64,000 bases of DNA, from positions 23,875,501 to 23,939,500 of the forward strand of contig JARKIP010000021.1 in NCBI GenBank assembly GCA_029990175.1, in the 5' to 3' direction. The notes beneath the pieces are model-generated. The model ran no database searches. It saw only the letters and a list, made by a program, of their open reading frames with translations, and was not told where the DNA came from. Source of the stretch: Petunia secreta (taxonomy: Eukaryota; Streptophyta; Magnoliopsida; Solanales; Solanaceae). Both the position numbers and the translations under genes were made by a program. Shown here in pieces: positions 34,691-47,813 of the stretch. Numbering within the stretch: the stretch's first letter is position 1; every line of letters starts with the position of its first letter.

Positions 34691-35697
34691 ATAGTTATTG
34701 GCCGTCAAGATCATTGAAAACTATACTAATGGTTCAAGGGAAAGTGTGGCGCTTGGAGCTTTGGGGACGTGTTTGGATATGGGACAACAAGTTGGAGATC
34801 TCAATGAGCGATTTGTGAGTGTTTCGGAGAGGGCAGCAACCTTGGACGTTCAACGAGCACTTGGCGAGCGCTTAGCTGCCTATGGAATTAAGGGGCAACA
34901 ACTTGTGACACTAACGAGCACTTGGCGAGCGCCTAGCTGCCTATGGAAATAGGGGCAGCAACTTGTGACACTAAACGAGCACTCATCAAGCTCATTACAA
35001 GTCTACTCTACTTAACCATGTTGCTTATACTTATGGCACTGTGTGGCCTTACTCTCAAGCCAATTTGTGGCTACCTTTGAAACAATATTAGGCATGTGGT
35101 ATCATCCTATTTAAGCCACACTTAGGCATTATTTTCAATTAGTTACTACTTGGATGATTAAATGTTGTAGAGAAGCTCTCTAGCTTCTTCCATCTCTTAA
35201 ACTTGTGCACTTAAAGAAATCATCACTAGCATGATTCCTTTGTATGTTCAAGTTTCTTTCTTCCTTGGAATTATTCTTTCAATTAACGTAAGTGTTTGTT
35301 AATTATTTCCTTTCTTGCTTCTAAATTCTATTCCTCCAAGTTTAATCCTTGTGATTGCTAGATTGTGTTTACAATCCCCTTATCGTTCTTGATTCATATT
35401 GCATCACAAACATCCTGATAGCTCCGGAGAAAATATTTATGACATTTAATAGATAAATATAGGTCGTTATAGAGATCCCTAGTTTCATCATTTTTGATCG
35501 CTCTTGTCCCTCCTATGGTAGGATGGACGATACTTTCTTTTTTCTTCTACGAATTATGTAAAGATAGTCTTTCATTAGATAATAACGAAAGACTATCTAT
35601 TAAAAATTTATATTAAAAATATTTAAATTCATACCTTTTATTTTCTAAACTCATGTTATCGTTTTATTCTCTTCACATTCTTTAATAGAAAAGTAGA
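34691..35697. other. Unclassified repeat-like interval with a 61-bp tandem duplication
   Basis: A unit starting ACGAGCAC is repeated at 34853 and 34914, with a third start at 34975 (period 61). A short frame from 34698 encodes a repeat-rich peptide I do not recognise. The right part (about 35000-35450) reads like the U5/LTR end of an uncharacterised retroelement, but no partner LTR is present. Confidence 0.4.
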
Positions 35698-36117
35698 TGT
35701 AATCACCTAATTTTAGCACAAATTTAAGATTTTTGCCTAATTATTTCATATTTTTGTCATCTTATCTAGCTATTTTAAGTAGTTTAATTAGAAGAAAAAT
35801 ATCACAATTGCGCAAAAATATTTTTTCTTAATGTTTAATTATATAATTAGATAATTATTGTTGTTGAGTTTTTTCGTGTGTGATTAGCTTAATTTTGTAA
35901 TCTTAATTTATTTCATTTATTTAGTTTTGTTAGTCATTTTTGTGTGTTTTAAGTTGTAGATTATTTGAGGAAGTTATTGGACTACCCAATTCATGAAAAG
36001 AAAAAGAGAAATAAGCAATGCCCAACCCCTTGGCCCGCTAAGCATTGACCAATTTTGATCTCCACAGTTGGATCTCATATGACCCAATGACTCTCCATAT
36101 TGGAGTACTTTTTTTAC

Positions 36118-36125
36118 TATAAAAG
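36118..36125 (+). promoter_or_regulatory. TATA box in the solo LTR
   Basis: TATAAAAG followed by CCCT, in the same context as TATATAAG-CCCT at 45575-45582 in the intact 5' LTR. The position is conserved between the two LTRs. Confidence 0.65.
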
Positions 36126-39100
36126 CCCTGATTTCACTCATTTTTTCCTCATTCCCCTCAAGTCTCCAAATACTAAAGGTATGCTGCCCAATTTTTGAAC
36201 TCCACCCAAAAATAAACCTTTCACCTTTCCACCATTGGACCTCCGTCGAAAATTATGATATTATACCTCTTCAAGAAGCTCTTGACTTCCTCTTTCCATT
36301 TCTAAACTCCTTTTCCCCAGAATCTCAACCAATTTTCATAGATCGAAGATCAAAATTTCGGATTAAGCCTATTTTCGGCGAAGTTTTGCTGTTGTCGGTA
36401 AGTGTTTAGTTTTCCTTCTTCCTCTCACCCCCCTCTTTCAACTCTCATACACCAATTACACAATATCTCCCTTTCTCTTGTCTTTTTCTTGCCCATTTTT
36501 TCTCTAGTTTTTTCTCTTATTATTGCTTTTCTTTTTTATTCTTTTGATTGTTGTTATGGTATGGAGTCGGAGAGGGGGCTGTTTTGGGCGGAGGTATGAT
36601 GATGTCTTCTTGGGGCTGATTGGAGGGCTGTTATGGTGGAAATGGGATGGAAACGTTGTGCTTGATGATGTTGTAGCGATGTCGAGCAGCAGCTTTACGA
36701 AGTAGTGATAGCGACGCAGCAGACATATCTTTTTGTGGTGGCGACATGGCTAATGATTCTGGCCGTGTTGTGTGTGTAAAAATGTGATGATGATATTTTG
36801 GGAGGTGATGGCGACTTAGGGGCTGTGACAATTTGTTCCGTTGAAGTTATGGTATGAAGCTTGTTGGAGTTGTGAAGCTGATCCGAGGGCGAGGCGGTGG
36901 CGACGAAGAAGCAATTGCAGACTTGTCGAGGTAGCGACAATGGTTTGTGGCTGTGTATATGACGATGACGGGTTAAAAAGGTATTCCAGTTTCTTGTGTT
37001 TCCATCTCTGGTTTGCTTAAGTTATATTAGTGTTTGTGATGCTATTATAAGATCTTGTTTAGTTGTAGAAGTGCATCAAATTCAAATCATCTGTATGCTT
37101 TGGTCTAGATAAAATCGTAGTATGCTGGAATGCAAACTAGTTGTTAGTATAGCTTTAGATTGTCAAGAAAATGATGTATTATGACTATCCTTTCATGTTT
37201 TCATTCACAAATCAAAGAAAATAATGAAGTTAGTTCACTGTCAAATATTCTTTGCCTAATCTTGTGTTTGAATATGACCTTATGTCAAGTTTTGTCTAGC
37301 TCATTATGTGTGTGGCTGCCTATGCATGATAAAATTCCCCGGATAGGCTACAACTCTTTGATTGCTCACATACAATATATGTATTAATATGTCACTGTCC
37401 AAAAGAGTTATTTAAGTTAGTGAACTAATTTGAACTTGTAGTTGGTTCTAGCTTTCTTGGCATCAAGTTTATGGAATGATAACTATTCTTGTTGTTACTT
37501 TAAAGCATGACTATATATCTGGAGACTATTTTGACATGTTGTGTTCATATAAGCCTGCGAGGAAGTATGAGGTACACGAGTCGCTGCCCCATTTATTTAA
37601 ATTAAAGAGTTCAAGTGTGAAACTATGTTCTTTTTTAATGTTCTTGTGAGGGTTTCATAAAACTTAATTGTTAGAAGATTGTTTGTTTGTCCTTGTAGGC
37701 ATGAGATGCTTGCATTAGTTTAAATAAAGCAAGATAAATGATAGATTTGTTGTTTAAGTTGTCTGTTAGTGTAAGCTGGGAGCTTGCTGTTAGCTTAGTA
37801 AAGTATTAATTTGATAGTTATGGGTTGAAATACATGTGTAGTTATGCAGATTTTTATGTGTGAATTTTAGTTTAGCTTGTAGTAAGTTTAGGTCCAACAA
37901 TCCAAAGAAGCCCAACCCATAAGAGTTGTTCTATCACTAAGACAACTCATTTTTCAGCTTTTAGCAACATAGGGCGGCTGTGAATAGTCCCAAGACACCT
38001 TAAAAATGGAATTGGGGAACATACTTATAAGTAGGGGTGTGGGGGTATGACAAGGGGTGACCTCACCCCAACCTACCCTCTTTTTCTTCCATAAATAGAA
38101 TATGTTTACTCATTTTTTAGACAGCCTTCACCACATTAAATACACAACAACTACAAGCTGAAAATAGGGAGAACACATTAGCAAACACAAAGAAAACCAA
38201 TCTGAATTTTTGAGAAAATTAGAGGAAAATAACTTAAAGAGTTTAAGTTAAGGGGGGTGTTGGTTTGCTGTTGTTGTTGTTGGCTTGCTTGGTTAGCTTA
38301 ATACTTATTGTGCTTTGGAACTTTAAACCTACTAGGTAAATCTTCTAAACTCTTGTTGTATTGTATTACTGTTTTAAGTCATTTTAAAGGTCTGAATGTA
38401 ATATAAAGGCTTTTTTCAGCCTTTAAAGTTGGAAAGTCAGCTTTTCAAGGCCTGGTCCAGATTTGGACCTCAAATTTTAGTTTGGACCTGACCAAAAATT
38501 CTACTTGATTTATGTTTATGCATTGTATATTGTGTACAACTAATGACAAAGGATTCTTGAACTTGATAAATATTAGGGCCAAATCATTTTGGGCTGTGTA
38601 GTAGCTGCTGTATAACAAAGTTTAGAGTATTTTTTAACTTGTTTAAAGATCGGCCATGTTCAAAAGGAAAATTGAATTTATGTTAAGTGAAGATTTGTAA
38701 AGTGAACAGAACTAAAACTAGAATGCAAAGTAGGGCATGAAATCAAAATAGCTTAAGCTTGCAAACTTGGTTAAGATTGGAAATGAGTAACTGTTTTAGG
38801 TTATGTGTTGCCAATTTATTATCTTGTAGATACAAACAGATTTGAAGGTGAAGCACTAATGGGATAGTTGAACAAAGTTAAATGATTAGGTAAATTAGGA
38901 TCTTAAAATGCAAAAGAAAAAGTTGATCAACAAAGGGAATGAAAACTGCATGTAACAGTTTTTATAAAAGTAGTCCACCTTTTAACTAAACATCATACTT
39001 CGTCAACTGACATCCATTCTTTTGGCCAAATAACCTGCGGCTTCAAAGCCTAATAACTTGGCAATTTATTTGACAATCTCAGCAAGTCCATTAATTAACA

Positions 39101-39260
39101 AAAGCTTTTCATCACTTTAGATAAAAATTGATACCTTTTAAATCACATAAACCCATTGAATATGTTGTCGCTCCATTAATTTTTCTTAATCTTTTAGACT
39201 GAAAGTTTTCTGTAATGGAATGTAATACAATTAGCAATATGATTAGGAAAATCGATAATA

Positions 39261-39518
39261 CTCCTTCTGTTCCAAAGTGGTTGTCACAGTTCGGATTTCG
39301 AGAGTCAAACGAGTTCATTTTGACCGTGAATTTAAAATATAATCTTTAAGTTTTTTGTAACGATGTTTATATATTTAGAAACTACATAAAAAGTACTATA
39401 AGTCACAATAATTAATAATTCAAAATATTTAAAAGACATATGAAAATATTACGGTTAAAGTTAAATTCGTTTGACTCTTGAAATCCGAACTATGACAACC
39501 ATTTTGGAACGGAGGGAG
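39261..39518. mobile_element. Stowaway-type MITE, 258 bp
   Basis: Long inverted termini: the left arm starts CTCCTTCTGTTCCAAAGTGG and the right arm, inverted, starts CTCCCTCCGTTCCAAAATGG. They match for about 55 bp. TA flanks lie at 39259-39260 and 39519-39520. The element is nested in the solo LTR. Confidence 0.92.
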
Positions 39519-39953
39519 TAATAAGTATAATCTGTGATATGCATAGCAAGTAATAGGGAATTCACGATGTATAGCACACATTTCAGGTGATTTTTGTATA
39601 AAGTTGTTTTAAGATATATCCAGCGGGTGATTTGATACAATCTTTAGTTAGAACGGAAAAATATAACAACTATTTTTAATAAATCAAAACACGACAATAA
39701 AAGAAGTTGTGCTTAGCACATGATTCGAGGGTGCCTAATACCTTCCGGTGAGTTAATCGAGATCCTTACTTGGATTCTCTGACGCTGATCGTTGACGAGT
39801 CATTGGTGTTCTAAAGGTACACCTTTTGGTGACTTGACACACCTTTGAACTTGTTAAGTGGCAACTCTGAATCTCATAACTTTTGTACCTTTTGTTACAC
39901 CAATCATAACCTTTAAAATAAAAAATATTCCCGTAAATTTTTAGGGCGTGACA

Positions 39954-40904
39954 GTAGCACGAAATGTTTTATGAACTTTAATCCCAGACAACACACTATA
40001 AGCTTAAAACATCTGGGGATATGCTTTAAACCTCTCACCAAAAGTTTGAAACATCTCAATGGATGTCTAGACATTTCACATTGTGCTTCAAACATTCGGT
40101 GAGATGTTTAAATATCTTTTGATTATTTGAATGTCTAAATAACAAGTTTGTCTCGTATTGGAAAAACAGTAAGAAATGGTTAGCATCAAAGTAATAGCTG
40201 AAATTTTCTATTGGACTCAAACATCCTCAAAGATAATTAAATATCTCAGGAGAGGTTTGGAACATATGAAACATAAACTTCTATATGGATGTCCAAGAGG
40301 TAAAATAGAGATATTCGACTGGATCGAGAACCATTCTGATAGATACTTTAAAATTCAATAGATATTTGTGCGGGAAAATATACGCCACCTATGATTACAA
40401 GGATACAAGTTCAACTGGAGAGACTCGTTTAGCATATAAGTCACTGAGCGTAGAGGATACACGCCTGCTCCTCAAGCGACGACTGCTCAGTCTGTGCAGG
40501 CATAGGATGAAAGTATACATCCGCCGCCTTAGGGTTTACACTCTCCTAGTTAGGGTTTCGTATATACCATCGCTTTGAGTTTATAGACCCTTGGCATTAT
40601 TAGTCTTTGTATTTTACCATAATTAGGACTAGGTAAATCTCTATTATAAATACCCCTTCCTTACATTGTAGTGTACATCAAGCGATTCACACAGAATCCG
40701 GCTATTCCTCAAGGAATAAAACTCTTTACTTGCTTGTCTATTACTTTTCTCTCAATTTTACTTACTTTTTTTCCTGCGTATCTTACTGTATTACTTGTGA
40801 CCCTCTAACAAATTTAATTGTTTTACCCAAACGACTAAATTTAGGCCTAAACAGTTTGTCACACAGGCAATTGTAGATTTTTTAACGGAGGAAAGGGCAT
40901 AGTC
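39954..40904 (+). mobile_element. Left part of an eroded Tat/Retand-like element (LTR region)
   Basis: 39959-40365 is AT-rich with scattered AAACATCT-type words. From about 40370 the sequence resembles an LTR U3-R: a TATA box (TATAAATA at 40645-40652) followed by a pyrimidine-rich R/U5 up to about 40853, then a short leader before a gag start at 40905. The LTR's left end and PBS are not clear. Confidence 0.5.
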
Positions 40905-43900
40905 ATGTCAGATGACAACATTCCCAATAAAATTGTCAATACATTAGACGATTCCGTAAAGGATCCCAGTGATCTTAGCAGACCGACGAAAGACACTGCC
41001 AAGGGTCCAATCCCTATAACCTATGATGCGGAAGACGACATGCCACACGGAAATAACTTCGGGCTTAAGGAGTTCCTCATTAGTCTCTTAAAAAACCAGG
41101 AAGAACGGGCAGAGCAAAAATCCGCCAACATGGCTGGAGCCATGGCCCAGAAGTTAAGAGCAATATTTGTTGGATCGTCTCAGAGCCAACGTCCTCGCGA
41201 GGACCAGCGCCCGCGAATGAGTCACCAGCATCCGTGCCCAATCGGAGACTCAATATGGATGCCGCCCTTGGCAGTTCCACAGCGGTCAACAATCAAGATC
41301 TCAGAGGAACATTTGTCATTCAGGACATCCTGAAGCAGATGAAGGTCACTCACGATCGGATAGGTAATGTGCCTGGTGCTCCACCTCAAGTTACCACAGT
41401 AGATGAGCAGAAATTCTATAAGTATGCCTACAAAGCAAGTGTTGTACCGGTCCGCGTACCAAAGTACTTTCGCCTGTCGAATAACCTTAAGTACGACGGA
41501 ACCACTGATTCGGACGAGCATATTACAACTTATTATATAGCCGTCAAAAGTAATGAGATTAGCGAAAAAGAAAAAGAAACTCAATCCGCTCTAGTGAAGA
41601 GATTCGGCTCGACCTTAACTAAAGGTGCACTCGCTTGGTGCACTCAGCTACCAATGGGTTCAATTGAGTCATTCACCCAGATGCGGGATCTGTTTAAGAA
41701 GGTACACTCTGGAGCCCGTAAGCGTGAGAAGCGTTTGGAAGATATCTTTGAGATATGGCAACACGACAATGAGCTATTGAAGAATTACCTAGAGCAATTT
41801 CATGTGGAACGCATGGAGCTTCCTCCAGTTCCTGATAACATCGCTGTGGTAGCCTTTGCCAAGAGCCTGAACGCTAGGGGCTCATTGGCCATACGGGAGT
41901 TACAGTGGAGTCTAACTCAACACCCGATGACCACATAGAGTGCCCTATATCACAAGTATACTGAGAAACTCCGCCAAGAGCTGTACAAAGCAAGTGGGTA
42001 GGAAGTCCACTTCCAGCAGGGAAGGTGAAGGATGAAGAACAAAAGGAAGGATCCTGTGTCATGCAGGGATCAGAAATAAAAGCAGTTCTAGGGGCAACAG
42101 ATTCCATGAGAAAAGTGCAGAATCTCGCAGCTTCACAAACTTTAGGCTGAGAGTGAATGTTGTAGAGATGGTTTCCTACCACTTCGGAAAACTAGGCTCT
42201 AGGGTACGTTGGCCTCCCACTATCAAGGGCGCGTCTGGAAGGAACTCAATGCCTTATTGCAATTTTCATTGAAGCAATGGTCATGCCACGGTCGACTGCA
42301 AAGCCCTGATGCTGGAAATTGAGCTTTTGTTGAAAGAAGGACATCTCAAAGACCTGATGGAAGAAGGAGCAAGGTGATCAAGAGTGCCCGACTCTAGAGA
42401 TAAGCAAAGCATCAACACAATCTTTTCGACATCCGGATCGATCAAAACTTGGGGGACTAAAGCACCGAAACTACTTGCTAGTCCAATTGAGTTCATCCTA
42501 ATAGTAGAGAAAGAAGAGTATCGAGATGCTCTCATAGTGCCGATCAAGGTAATCGATTATCAGATTGAGCAAGCTCTTATTGAGCTAGGAAGTGATGTCA
42601 ACATTATTCGATGGGAGATACTACAAAAGATACACCAGCATCGACAGTTGATTCCAAACCTTGCAGGATAATCAGCTTCAACAACACCTATGAGAAGCTT
42701 GTCAGGGAACTAGCTCTGCCGGTCAGTATTCTGGGTGTGACGAGCGTAACACCCTTCCATGTACTGATTTGTAACCTCTTAGGGAACTAGCTTTGCCAGT
42801 AAGTATTCTGGGCGTGACGAGCGTAACACCTTTCCATGTACTGATTTGCAAACCTCTCATACGATGTTATCCTAGGACGGCCGTGGATACACATCATAAA
42901 GGGAGTACCCTTGATACTTCACCAAGTCTTCAAATACCCGACACCGCACGAGATAAGTGACTTACGGGGTGCGCGATCCTCGCCTAAAGAGTGTCCAGCG
43001 CTTGGAAGGAACCTCGATGTGAGGCAAGAAGCAGAAGTGAATATGATTAACAAAGATTTGTTATGGGATACATCTATTGAGCGAATGGACAGAATAGCGG
43101 TAGGAGAGCTAAGAGAGCGGGTATCGGAGATACCGCACCTGATTCCCAAGGTTGCAGAGCTGTGATATAAACTTTGCAAAGTGTTGGTGAAACATAAAGA
43201 ACCTGGATGGATGATACATTGATGTCAGATATTGACACAAGCAAAGCTATATCTCCTACAACTTCCAATGATAACTGAACCAGTTTAGGGATAACACTTG
43301 TTGCTATACGTCGCGATATCGGCAGTAGCATGGAACGTGGTCCTTACACGGAAAGAAAGTGGGAAACAGTTTCCTATAAAGTATGCCAGTAAGGGACTTT
43401 TGTAGGCAGACTGACGCCTTCAGTTATCAGTCCAGTTCATGGCAGCTGTAATCATGGAAACGAAGAAATTGAGCTCTTATTTTCTTAGTCATACGATTAG
43501 CATGGTTTCCTTAGTACCACTGCAAACCATTCTGTCTAAGCCTGAGATCTCGAAGAGGTTAGCAGAATGGGTCGAAGAGCGGGAGGGTACGATATCATTT
43601 ATCAACCACAAGCGACCATTAGGTCACAAACCCTAGAAGGCTTTACTACAGATTTTGTTGAAGAATTAGCATCAGAGGCAGAGTACTCAATTAAGAGTGC
43701 ATGGACGATTGAGCCCGATCGATAGACAATCCATACGGGAGTGGATCTTGAGGGGAGAAAGGCCGACCTTGACCTATGGATCAAAACACCTACCAGGAGG
43801 ATCTTTTGCAAAGCCGCAAGATGTTCGAGCAACGAAGTCGAATATGAAGCCATTATCCAAGATCTTGACTTAGCCTCTACATTGGGGGCCAGGGAGATCA

Positions 43901-44700
43901 GTCTCCATTGCGGCTCCTGATCGGTGGTCGATCGAGTAAGCCAGGTATTTTCTAAAGAAGGCGTCTGCACACCAGAGCAGCAAGCAAAGATAAGGGCACT
44001 CCTGAAATTTTTTCTGAAGTGTTAGTTTGTTTATCGGGAGGAAGTACTAGAAGATGATAAAGCGGCTGAAGATACGGATACCAGCTCGGGCGGTCGATCG
44101 ACAGAGATCAATTTAACCCCCGCGGACCTGATGAACCTCGAAGTTCCAAACACAGGATCCGTTATGAGTTGGCGTGATGTACTACTGGAGTACTTGGATA
44201 AAGGAATACTCCTTAAGGACAAGGTAGAAATTAGACAATTGAAAAGGCAGGAAGTCCACTACTGTTTGATTAACGGAGAGCTATATCACCGAGTGGTTAA
44301 CGGCCCACTAGTTACACGTTGACATCTAGCACCCGCCGACGAGGGAACCGCGAAGAACACTTTCGGGCCTTCAGAAGACTAACTCTCCATCAAGCATGGA
44401 GAATCCCCCGAAGCCGAGAAAAGTACAACTATCATTCGGCTTAAGAAGTACTACTCTTGAAAGGTCGACTGGACCCATATACTCGAGACGTGTACTTTCT
44501 TCTTTCTTGTTCTTCGCTTCTATCATTACTTTATACGGGCACTTAGCTCCATCTCTGTTAAGTTTTATTTGGCTCCGCGCCCCATTTATCAATAAAACTA
44601 CTATTCTATTTAGTGAGTTTTTACAATCAGATCCATCTACGATCCAAATATTCATACCCCCGGCACAACTTAAGTTGAAGTAATATACTCATTTTTCATA
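40905..44700 (+). pseudogene. gag-pol remnant of a Tat/Retand-like gypsy element, RT core missing
   Basis: Order of remnants: gag N-terminus (ATG 40905), a frame change near 41200, then a gag core (about 41234-41938) with PKYFRLSNNLKYDGTTD and ALAWCTQLP. Next are a CNFH...GHATVDC zinc knuckle (about 42258-42302, with an internal stop), a protease segment (ALIELGSDVNIIRWEIL, about 42570-42620) and GRPWIH (about 42878). RNase H fragments follow (about 43290-43640), then archaeal-type RNase H fragments with multiple stops (about 43840-44020), and an integrase-proximal segment (44131-44322). The RT palm (YVDD-type) is absent between about 43150 and 43290, so a deletion removed it. A 77-bp tandem duplication interrupts the protease region at 42704-42857. 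Confidence 0.75.
42704..42857 (+). repeat. 77-bp tandem duplication inside the gypsy remnant
   Basis: The phrase AGGGAACTAGCT...CTGATTTG occurs at 42704 and 42781 with few differences. It breaks the protease reading frame. Confidence 0.85.
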
Positions 44701-45249
44701 ATAAAAGTAGAGTACACTGCTCACTTAAAGCTAGATCAATTCTGGTTCAACCACCAAGCATTATTCGTAAGTTGAAAATCGTCAGTTCAAAAATTGCACC
44801 TTCATGTCATTGGGGACACCCGCTCGCATAGTGCCAGAAAGTCTTAAAATACTCGAATAAACAAGCATAGACGTTCTAACTTGAACGCAAAAAATCTCCA
44901 TTATATAAAATGGGCTAAAGACATCCCATTGCGGGGCATTATAAAGCCGTCATTGCTGATGCAAATGAAGCACCCAACAATGTGCACACCCGTCTTGAAA
45001 AAATACTAGCCCAGAAAGGCACTCGTAATATGTTGTTTGACTACATTACAAGTAACTACACAAGTATGCATAAAAATATTGATGAATAACCATTTCATTA
45101 GTATCAATAGCCCGTAGGCTCACAATATACAATTGAATTCTTTTGAATACAACACTGTTCATTACATGCATTCTTAAGAAACAAAAAGACTAAAAACTGC
45201 AAGTTATTCTGAATTAGATACGACCAAGATCCTTCATCTGGATCATAGC
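44701..45249. other. Spacer between the gypsy remnant and the Tat element
   Basis: No coding sequence recognised. It may include the eroded 3' LTR of the preceding element, but I could not match it to the 40.4-40.85 kb region by eye. Confidence 0.4.
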
Positions 45250-47792
45250 TGTAATCACCTAATTTTGGCACCAAAATGCTTAAAATTGCTCAAAATAGCC
45301 GTGTTAGATTCTTAGGATTTTAGCCGAAATTTTCCCAAATTTTAGTCTTTATTTTAAACTAAAATTGTCATTAATTAGGATAGAAAATATGAAAATGGTC
45401 AAAAAATACTTGTTATGTGTTTGACTATGATTCTATGTTTAATTGTGATAGTATTGTAAATTTATGCGGCTTTAATTGTAGTAAATTATGAGTTTTTAGT
45501 AGCCATTTGTAGAAAAATCGCAGCCCAATGATTTGGCCCACCAGCCCACACTCAAACCCGGCCCATTCCCTACATATATAAGCCCTCTTTCCTCATTTTT
45601 CAACACTCACACCACCTAAGCCTTTGGCTTGGCCAAACCCTAGCCATTTTTCTCCTCACCATCAGAAAATCCCGCCACCCCTCTCTGCCACCACCTTTCC
45701 GCCACCGGACCACCGCCTTCCGGTGGTCGGAAAAATACAAACTATACCATTCCGGAAAGCTATCGAGCCCCTCTATCCATTTCTGGTATTATTTTGTCCA
45801 AATTCATAGCCGTTTTTTGCAGATCTGGCCTCAAAGTTTTGGTTAAACTTGAACTCCGGCGTTTTTTCCTTTTTCCCGGTAAGTGTTTGGTGTTTCCTCT
45901 TTCTCTCACCCTCTTCTATCACTTTCCATACCCCATTTGCTCAAGATTCTTATTTTTCCCCCTCTTTTCTTGCTCGTGTCTTCTTTTTGTTATGTTACTT
46001 ACTTTCTTACTTTTTCTTTTTTTTTTTTCCTTTATTTTGTGATGTTGATTGTTCGTTGATGACCGTGATATGATGGCGTTTTGGGGACTGTTCTACGATG
46101 TTTGGGGGCTGCTATGGTGAGTTTTTGCGGGCTGCTATGATTATGTTTTAAATGATGTGACGAAGCTTGCGGGGCTGATTTGCTTTTTTCCAGTTATTAA
46201 AACTCATAAAAAGTTGAGTTTGGACTCTATTAGCTTAATTTAGAATCTGGTTGTATCTTTGGTTAATTGCAAGTTAGTTTGGTTTGTTTAGTTAAGCTAG
46301 GAAGCAAAATTTAGTTTAAAAGTCAGATTGTCATTTAGTTTGGGAGTATTTTATTTAGTTTAGTTGGTTTTGTTGATGTGGTGGGCTGCCCTTTGAAAGG
46401 ACATCCCACTTTTAGCTTTTTGGGACAGCATAGGGTGGCTGAAAAGATGTCATAGGGCTGCTGTACTATCTCTGAAAATACTCAAGTATAGGGGTGTGAG
46501 CTTGTACTTTTGTGTAAGTATACACCCCACCTTTTAGCCCCACCTTTTTTGGCTTCAATTTTCAGCATTAAATAGAGGTCTTTACTCCTCATTTAAAAAA
46601 AACAAACCAGCGTGAAATTGAGAAGAAATTAAGAGCAAAAACACTTAAAAAAAATAGTAAGTTTGAGAGTTAGATTTAGAACCAAAAGCCTTTACATATA
46701 AAGGTCTTTTGGGGTATAAATCTACTAGTTTTAAGGGTTAAATAGAGGCAAAAAGAGGCTGCCTAGTTGCTGATTTTTTTGGAGCATAAGCTGCTTGCTT
46801 TTGGTTTTGGTTTGCTATTTTCATTTGCTTCCTAGTTTGGAAATTTCTACACAAGGTAAACACAAATTAACCTTGTACTTATGTTGAGCTTTTGGCTATG
46901 AAAAGTGCTTAAAAATCAGCATGTTCAAAGTTTTTTTTAAAAAATCTTGTTCTATATGATGTTAATTAGTCTCTTGATGAGCTTAGTTGTTGTGCTAAAT
47001 GAAAATGATCAAAGTCTTGTTTTTGGAACGAATAGGACATAAGCGCAAAGCTAATAAAGTTTATAATCTCGAACGAATAGGCAATGACTAGGACGTCTAA
47101 TTTGAAATTTGGCCACCCCTTTACTTCAAAACAACTCATTTGGAATATAGGAATGAAGGTGACTAGTTTTTTGCAAACGGATTTTAAAACGGCCTGGTTT
47201 TCGCAAATAATTCAGCCCGCCTCTTTTGTTAAACGAATGGCAGTTTGTTAAGCTTTTCTTTTTTCAAAGATAAGCCCACTTTAAGTCAATTATATTTTTT
47301 TTTGAAGTTAATTAAATTTTCTTAAAAAATAGACCAGTCCTTTGTAAGGTTGGAAATATGCAATACATTTTATTTTACTTTTGAATCAAAGTGTAAATTC
47401 TTCCAGTCCTCTGTGAGGTTGGAAAAGAATTAACACTTTTAAATTTTTTCTGAATCAAAGTTTAAATTCAATCAACGGCATTTATATCACAACCATATTT
47501 AATAAATTAAAATTGCGACAATAAAGCAACTGTGCTTAGCACAGGACTCGAGGGTGCCTAATACCTTCCCGAGAGTCAACTGAGAACCTTACCCGAATCT
47601 CTAACGCAGACCATTAGACGAGTCAAGGGTGTTCCAGATACACCACTTTGGTGACTTGGCACACCTTTAACTTGTCAAGTGGCGACTCCGAATTTTCTCT
47701 TAAATAATTGTGTACCTTAAACACCCGTCATAACCTTTTAAATACACAATTCTATTTATTTTAGTTTTTGTGTGTAAAAAAGGGTCGTGACA
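45250..47792 (+). repeat. 5' LTR of the Tat element
   Basis: TGTAATCACC...GGTCGTGACA, 2543 bp. It has a TATA box (TATATAAG, 45575-45582), a splice-donor-like CGGTAAGTGTTT (GT at 45879-45880), a T-rich block near 46000-46035, and the terminal block shared with the solo LTR. The five bases to the left are ATAGC; the matching right-hand copy would lie outside the window. Confidence 0.9.
45575..45582 (+). promoter_or_regulatory. TATA box of the Tat 5' LTR
   Basis: TATATAAG about 325 bp into the LTR. The transcript would start near 45605, followed about 270 bp later by the conserved GTAAGT donor-like site. Confidence 0.65.
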
Positions 47793-47795
47793 GCT

Positions 47796-47813
47796 TGGCG
47801 ACTCCGCTGGGGA
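47796..47813 (+). other. Primer-binding site, tRNA-Arg type
   Basis: TGGCGACTCCGCTGGGGA, three bases after the LTR end, matches the complement of the 3' end of plant tRNA-Arg, the primer used by Ogre/Tat elements. Confidence 0.85.

Larger units (their letters stand above)
35698..39953 (+). mobile_element. Solo LTR of a Tat/Ogre-like retrotransposon, 4256 bp, with nested MITE
   Basis: It begins TGTAATCACC and ends GGGCGTGACA. Both ends align with the LTR at 45250-47792, including the last ~250 bp (TGTGCTTAGCACA, CGAGGGTGCCTAATACCTTC, then GGTGACTTG). Flanks are GTAGA (35693-35697) and GTAGC (39954-39958), a 4-of-5 target duplication, and neither a PBS nor internal sequence follows. It therefore looks like the product of LTR-LTR recombination. 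It has a TATA box at 36118-36125 and a conserved splice-donor-like CGGTAAGTGTTT (GT at 36398-36399). It is longer than the other LTR partly because of the MITE at 39261. Confidence 0.82.

Noticed and set aside
36402..36940. Short open frames in the solo LTR
   Set aside because: They overlap each other on both strands, are low in complexity, and lie inside an LTR with no coding tradition.
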